Assembly (NCBI GenBank): GCA_947253595.1
Contig: CAMXZR010000077.1
Location: 1-7,229, forward strand
Direction of reading: 5' to 3'
DNA length: 7,229 nucleotides
Origin: an uncultured Olsenella sp.
Lineage (GTDB): Bacteria > Actinomycetota > Coriobacteriia > Coriobacteriales > Atopobiaceae
Part shown: piece by piece, positions 6,436 to 7,229 of the stretch
Numbering within the stretch: position 1 is the first letter of the stretch
Layout: every line of letters begins with the position of its first letter
The notes under the pieces: generated by a model
What the model was told of the DNA's origin: nothing
Databases searched by the model: none
What the model saw: only the letters and a program-made list of their open reading frames with translations
Position numbers and translations under genes: made by a program

Positions 6436-7105
6436 CTAGAAGGTCCCGAATGTGGCCCGCGCGCTCGCAGCCGTGCCAAGCACAACGCCGCCCTCGCGCA
6501 TGTCGGGCGGGATGGAGTCCGCGCTGGCTATCGCGAGCATGCGATGCGAGTCGAGCGGGCTCATGTGCCAGGCGTCAGCCCACGGGATGCCGAGCGCCAC
6601 GAGCGACGCCACCAGGCCGTGGTCCGGCCACGCGACGCGCTCGGAGGTCGGGCCGTGCTCCCGCGCTCCGTCCGCCCTACTGGGCCTCGTCGGGTTCGAG
6701 AGCGTCTCTGAGTCCCGCCGGGAGCCGAAAAAAGGTCCTCTCGCCCAGCTCCCCGAAGACCACGTTCGACGCCACAACCGGCTCGTAGAGGTTCGCGGGG
6801 GCGTGGTCGAGCGACGCGACGAACGCCTTGCGCGAGAGCTTGGTGCTGCCTGCGGCCTTGGCCATGGCCCAGATGGCCGCGAGCACGTGCGGGAGGTCGG
6901 ACCACTCGGGGTGGTCGTTCCCGGCGTCCAAGGCCTCCTGGCGCTCCATGAGCGCGTCATGGATGAGGCGCCCGGTGTAGGGCGCGTCGCACCCCGCCAT
7001 CTCCTCGGCATAGAGCCTGCACGCGAGGTTCGACGCCTCAAGCTCGTAGGGCACGCCGCCCACCTCGACGGTCGCGCGGTTGTCGTATGCGGTCTCAGCT
7101 TCCAT
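6436..7105 (-). CDS. Tail assembly chaperone, frameshifted long form (gpGT-like)
   Basis: The second chaperone frame runs on from the T6 run to TAG at 6438-6436 and adds 96 residues (GSRRDSETL... to ...ARATFGTF) to the first 126 of the short form. A +1 shift gives 222 residues; a -2 shift gives 223, with one extra Phe. No ATG or GTG with a usable ribosome binding site precedes the conserved-looking part (about LVASLVALGIPWADAWHM), so independent translation is unlikely. In lambda and many tailed phages a G/GT pair is made this way, with a small fraction of ribosomes shifting, and the T part contacts major tail protein while G binds the tape measure. That assignment is by analogy. The extension is adjacent to, but does not overlap, the tape measure start, with a gap of 33 bases. 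An alternative is a single gene with a homopolymer error, but the zero-frame stop is close by and the overlap fits the known arrangement. Confidence 0.72.
6677..7105 (-). CDS. Tail assembly chaperone, short form (gpG-like)
   Basis: This 142-residue acidic protein lies just before the tape measure gene, the fixed place of the lambda G-like tail assembly chaperone. Chaperones of this kind bind the tape measure in the cytoplasm and keep it soluble until major tail protein polymerises around it. What the sequence shows is a soluble, mostly helical protein without signal peptide or membrane segment, with an N-terminal strand region (about 11-25) and a motif around LAAIWAMAKAAGSTKLS (about 95-111). 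A T6 run at codons 125-126 allows frame change into the next reading frame; without it translation stops 16 codons later at TAG (6679-6677). The start at 7105 is set by AGGAGA 5 bases upstream. The role comes from position, size and the frameshift arrangement; no catalytic motif is expected. A profile search would be needed to name the exact family. Confidence 0.8.
   Translation of the reverse strand: MEAETAYDNRATVEVGGVPYELEASNLACRLYAEEMAGCDAPYTGRLIHDALMERQEALDAGNDHPEWSDLPHVLAAIWAMAKAAGSTKLSRKAFVASLDHAPANLYEPVVASNVVFGELGERTFFRLPAGLRDALEPDEAQ
6720..6753 (-). repeat. Inverted repeat flanking the slippery run
   Basis: GGGAGC (6720-6725, plus strand) and GCTCCC (6748-6753) are perfect 6-base complements. 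In the mRNA they would place the T6 run and the SD-like GAGAGG in a 22-base loop. The ribosome covers this region while slipping, so direct stimulation is doubtful; an effect on ribosome loading between passages is possible. A chance match is also possible at this GC content. Confidence 0.35.
6728..6733 (-). other. Programmed frameshift slippery run (T6)
   Basis: On the minus strand the zero-frame codons are ACC TTT TTT CGG. The downstream frame is +1 (equivalently -2). tRNA-Phe can re-pair after a +1 slip (TTT to TTC) or a -2 slip within the T run. The SD-like GAGAGG ends 3 bases before the first TTT, a short spacing of the kind that promotes +1 shifting at prfB. The site is flanked by GGGAGC and GCTCCC (6720-6725 and 6748-6753 on the plus strand). 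Confidence 0.68.
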
Positions 7106-7110
7106 TTTTC

Positions 7111-7116
7111 TCTCCT
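7111..7116 (-). promoter_or_regulatory. Ribosome binding site of the chaperone gene
   Basis: The minus strand reads AGGAGA at 7116-7111, followed by a 5-base spacer and ATG at 7105. This strong site fixes the true start and excludes the longer reading frame that runs into the adapter. Confidence 0.9.
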
Positions 7117-7163
7117 GTCTGTCGCGAAAGTGCCGGCCGGGACGTGCCGCCCTGGGAGAGTGG

Positions 7164-7188
7164 CGGGGCGGCCCGCCCCGGCGGGGGC
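7164..7188 (-). other. Competing GC-rich inverted repeats, possible attenuator or terminator remnant
   Basis: An 8-bp inverted repeat CGGGGCGG / CCGCCCCG lies at 7164-7180 around a single central base. An overlapping one, GCCCC / GGGGC with a 4-base loop, lies at 7175-7188. Only one can form at a time. Neither is followed by a T-tract on the minus strand, so a normal intrinsic terminator is not supported. In related phages the gap between major tail protein and chaperone often carries a terminator that lowers downstream expression, which makes the position plausible. In such GC-rich DNA chance repeats are common. Confidence 0.3.
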
Positions 7189-7199
7189 TTTCGCTGGGG

Positions 7200-7229
7200 C
7201 TGTCTCTTATACACATCTCCGAGCCCACG
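7200..7229. other. Nextera transposase adapter (sequencing artefact)
   Basis: The last 30 bases begin with the 19-base Tn5 mosaic end CTGTCTCTTATACACATCT (7200-7218) and continue with CCGAGCCCACG, which is the known Nextera read-2 adapter. This is library-preparation sequence read through at the end of an insert, so real template ends at about 7199. Translated on the minus strand it gives MGSEMCIRDS, a well-known adapter-derived peptide, and this falsely extends the first gene by 41 residues upstream of its true ATG. It should be trimmed. Confidence 0.97.

Larger units (their letters stand above)
7106..7199 (-). other. GC-rich upstream region of the chaperone gene
   Basis: All three minus-strand frames are open across these 94 bases, but none gives a recognisable protein end, so the expected upstream gene (normally the major tail protein) cannot be identified here. 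The segment holds two mutually exclusive GC-rich hairpins at 7164-7188 and the ribosome binding site of the chaperone at 7111-7116. I see no -10/-35 promoter. Confidence 0.5.

Noticed and set aside
6001..6711. Plus-strand frame of 236 codons opposite the tape measure start and chaperone extension
   Set aside because: It crosses two minus-strand genes, is Arg/Gly/His-rich, and has no supporting signals.
6728..6733. Frameshift as a homopolymer sequencing error
   Set aside because: Not fully excluded, but the adapter indicates Illumina data, which rarely miscount six bases, and the gene order with two overlapping frames before a tape measure is the known programmed arrangement.
6436..6735. Independent gene for the chaperone extension
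   Set aside because: The only in-frame starts lie within the conserved-looking part and lack a ribosome binding site, while the frame opens exactly at the T6 run, so a frameshift product is the simpler reading.
1..7199. Search for tRNA genes, CRISPR arrays, insertion sequences, attachment sites and toxin or defence genes
   Set aside because: I saw no cloverleaf, spaced direct repeats, transposase motifs or non-tail accessory genes; coding sequence is nearly continuous, leaving no gap over 100 bases.
6677..7228. Longer chaperone frame starting at 7228
   Set aside because: Its first 10 residues are adapter sequence and the next 31 are Arg/Pro-rich leader; the AGGAGA before ATG 7105 marks the real start.

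Overview
This window is the tail-morphogenesis part of a siphovirus or prophage genome from a high-GC host. Every credible gene lies on the minus strand, so the genes read from the right edge to the left. The order is the classic one for long non-contractile tails: tail assembly chaperone with a frameshifted extension, tape measure protein, distal tail (Dit) protein, Gp37-like tail hub protein, a small Cys-containing protein, and a tail-tip protein cut off by the left edge. The strong GC and GTC/GCC/GAC-rich codon use, together with the style of the tail proteins, suggest an actinobacterial host, perhaps a gut Coriobacteriia. That host guess is inference only; no integrase, tRNA or host gene is present to fix it.

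Layout, right to left: 7200-7229 is Nextera sequencing adapter, not biology. 7106-7199 is a GC-rich stretch with competing hairpins and a clear ribosome binding site. 7105-6677 is the short chaperone (gpG-like). A T6 run at 6733-6728 gives access by +1 or -2 frameshifting to a second reading frame that ends at 6436 (gpGT-like). 6402-2896 is a TP901-type tape measure of up to 1168 residues. 2909-2070 is Dit. 2079-1090 is the Gp37-like hub. 1080-697 is a 127-residue protein with a possible zinc-binding Cys/His set. 697 to the left edge is the N-terminal 232 residues of a baseplate or receptor-binding-type protein.

The genes are tightly packed. Stops and starts overlap by 14, 10 and 1 bases at three junctions, and the hub stop TAA is embedded in the ribosome binding site of the next gene. 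This indicates one polycistronic late transcript with translational coupling; no internal promoter or convincing terminator was seen. Functionally, the chaperone pair coats the tape measure, the tape measure sets tail length, Dit and hub form the tail-tip ring and plug, and the last protein probably belongs to the host-facing end. No lysin domain is visible in the hub protein.

No new defence or mobile system is evident. The most informative items are the +1/-2 frameshift site with an SD-like motif close upstream, a 28-residue periodic repeat in the tape measure, and the adapter contamination, which creates a false N-terminus for the first gene.
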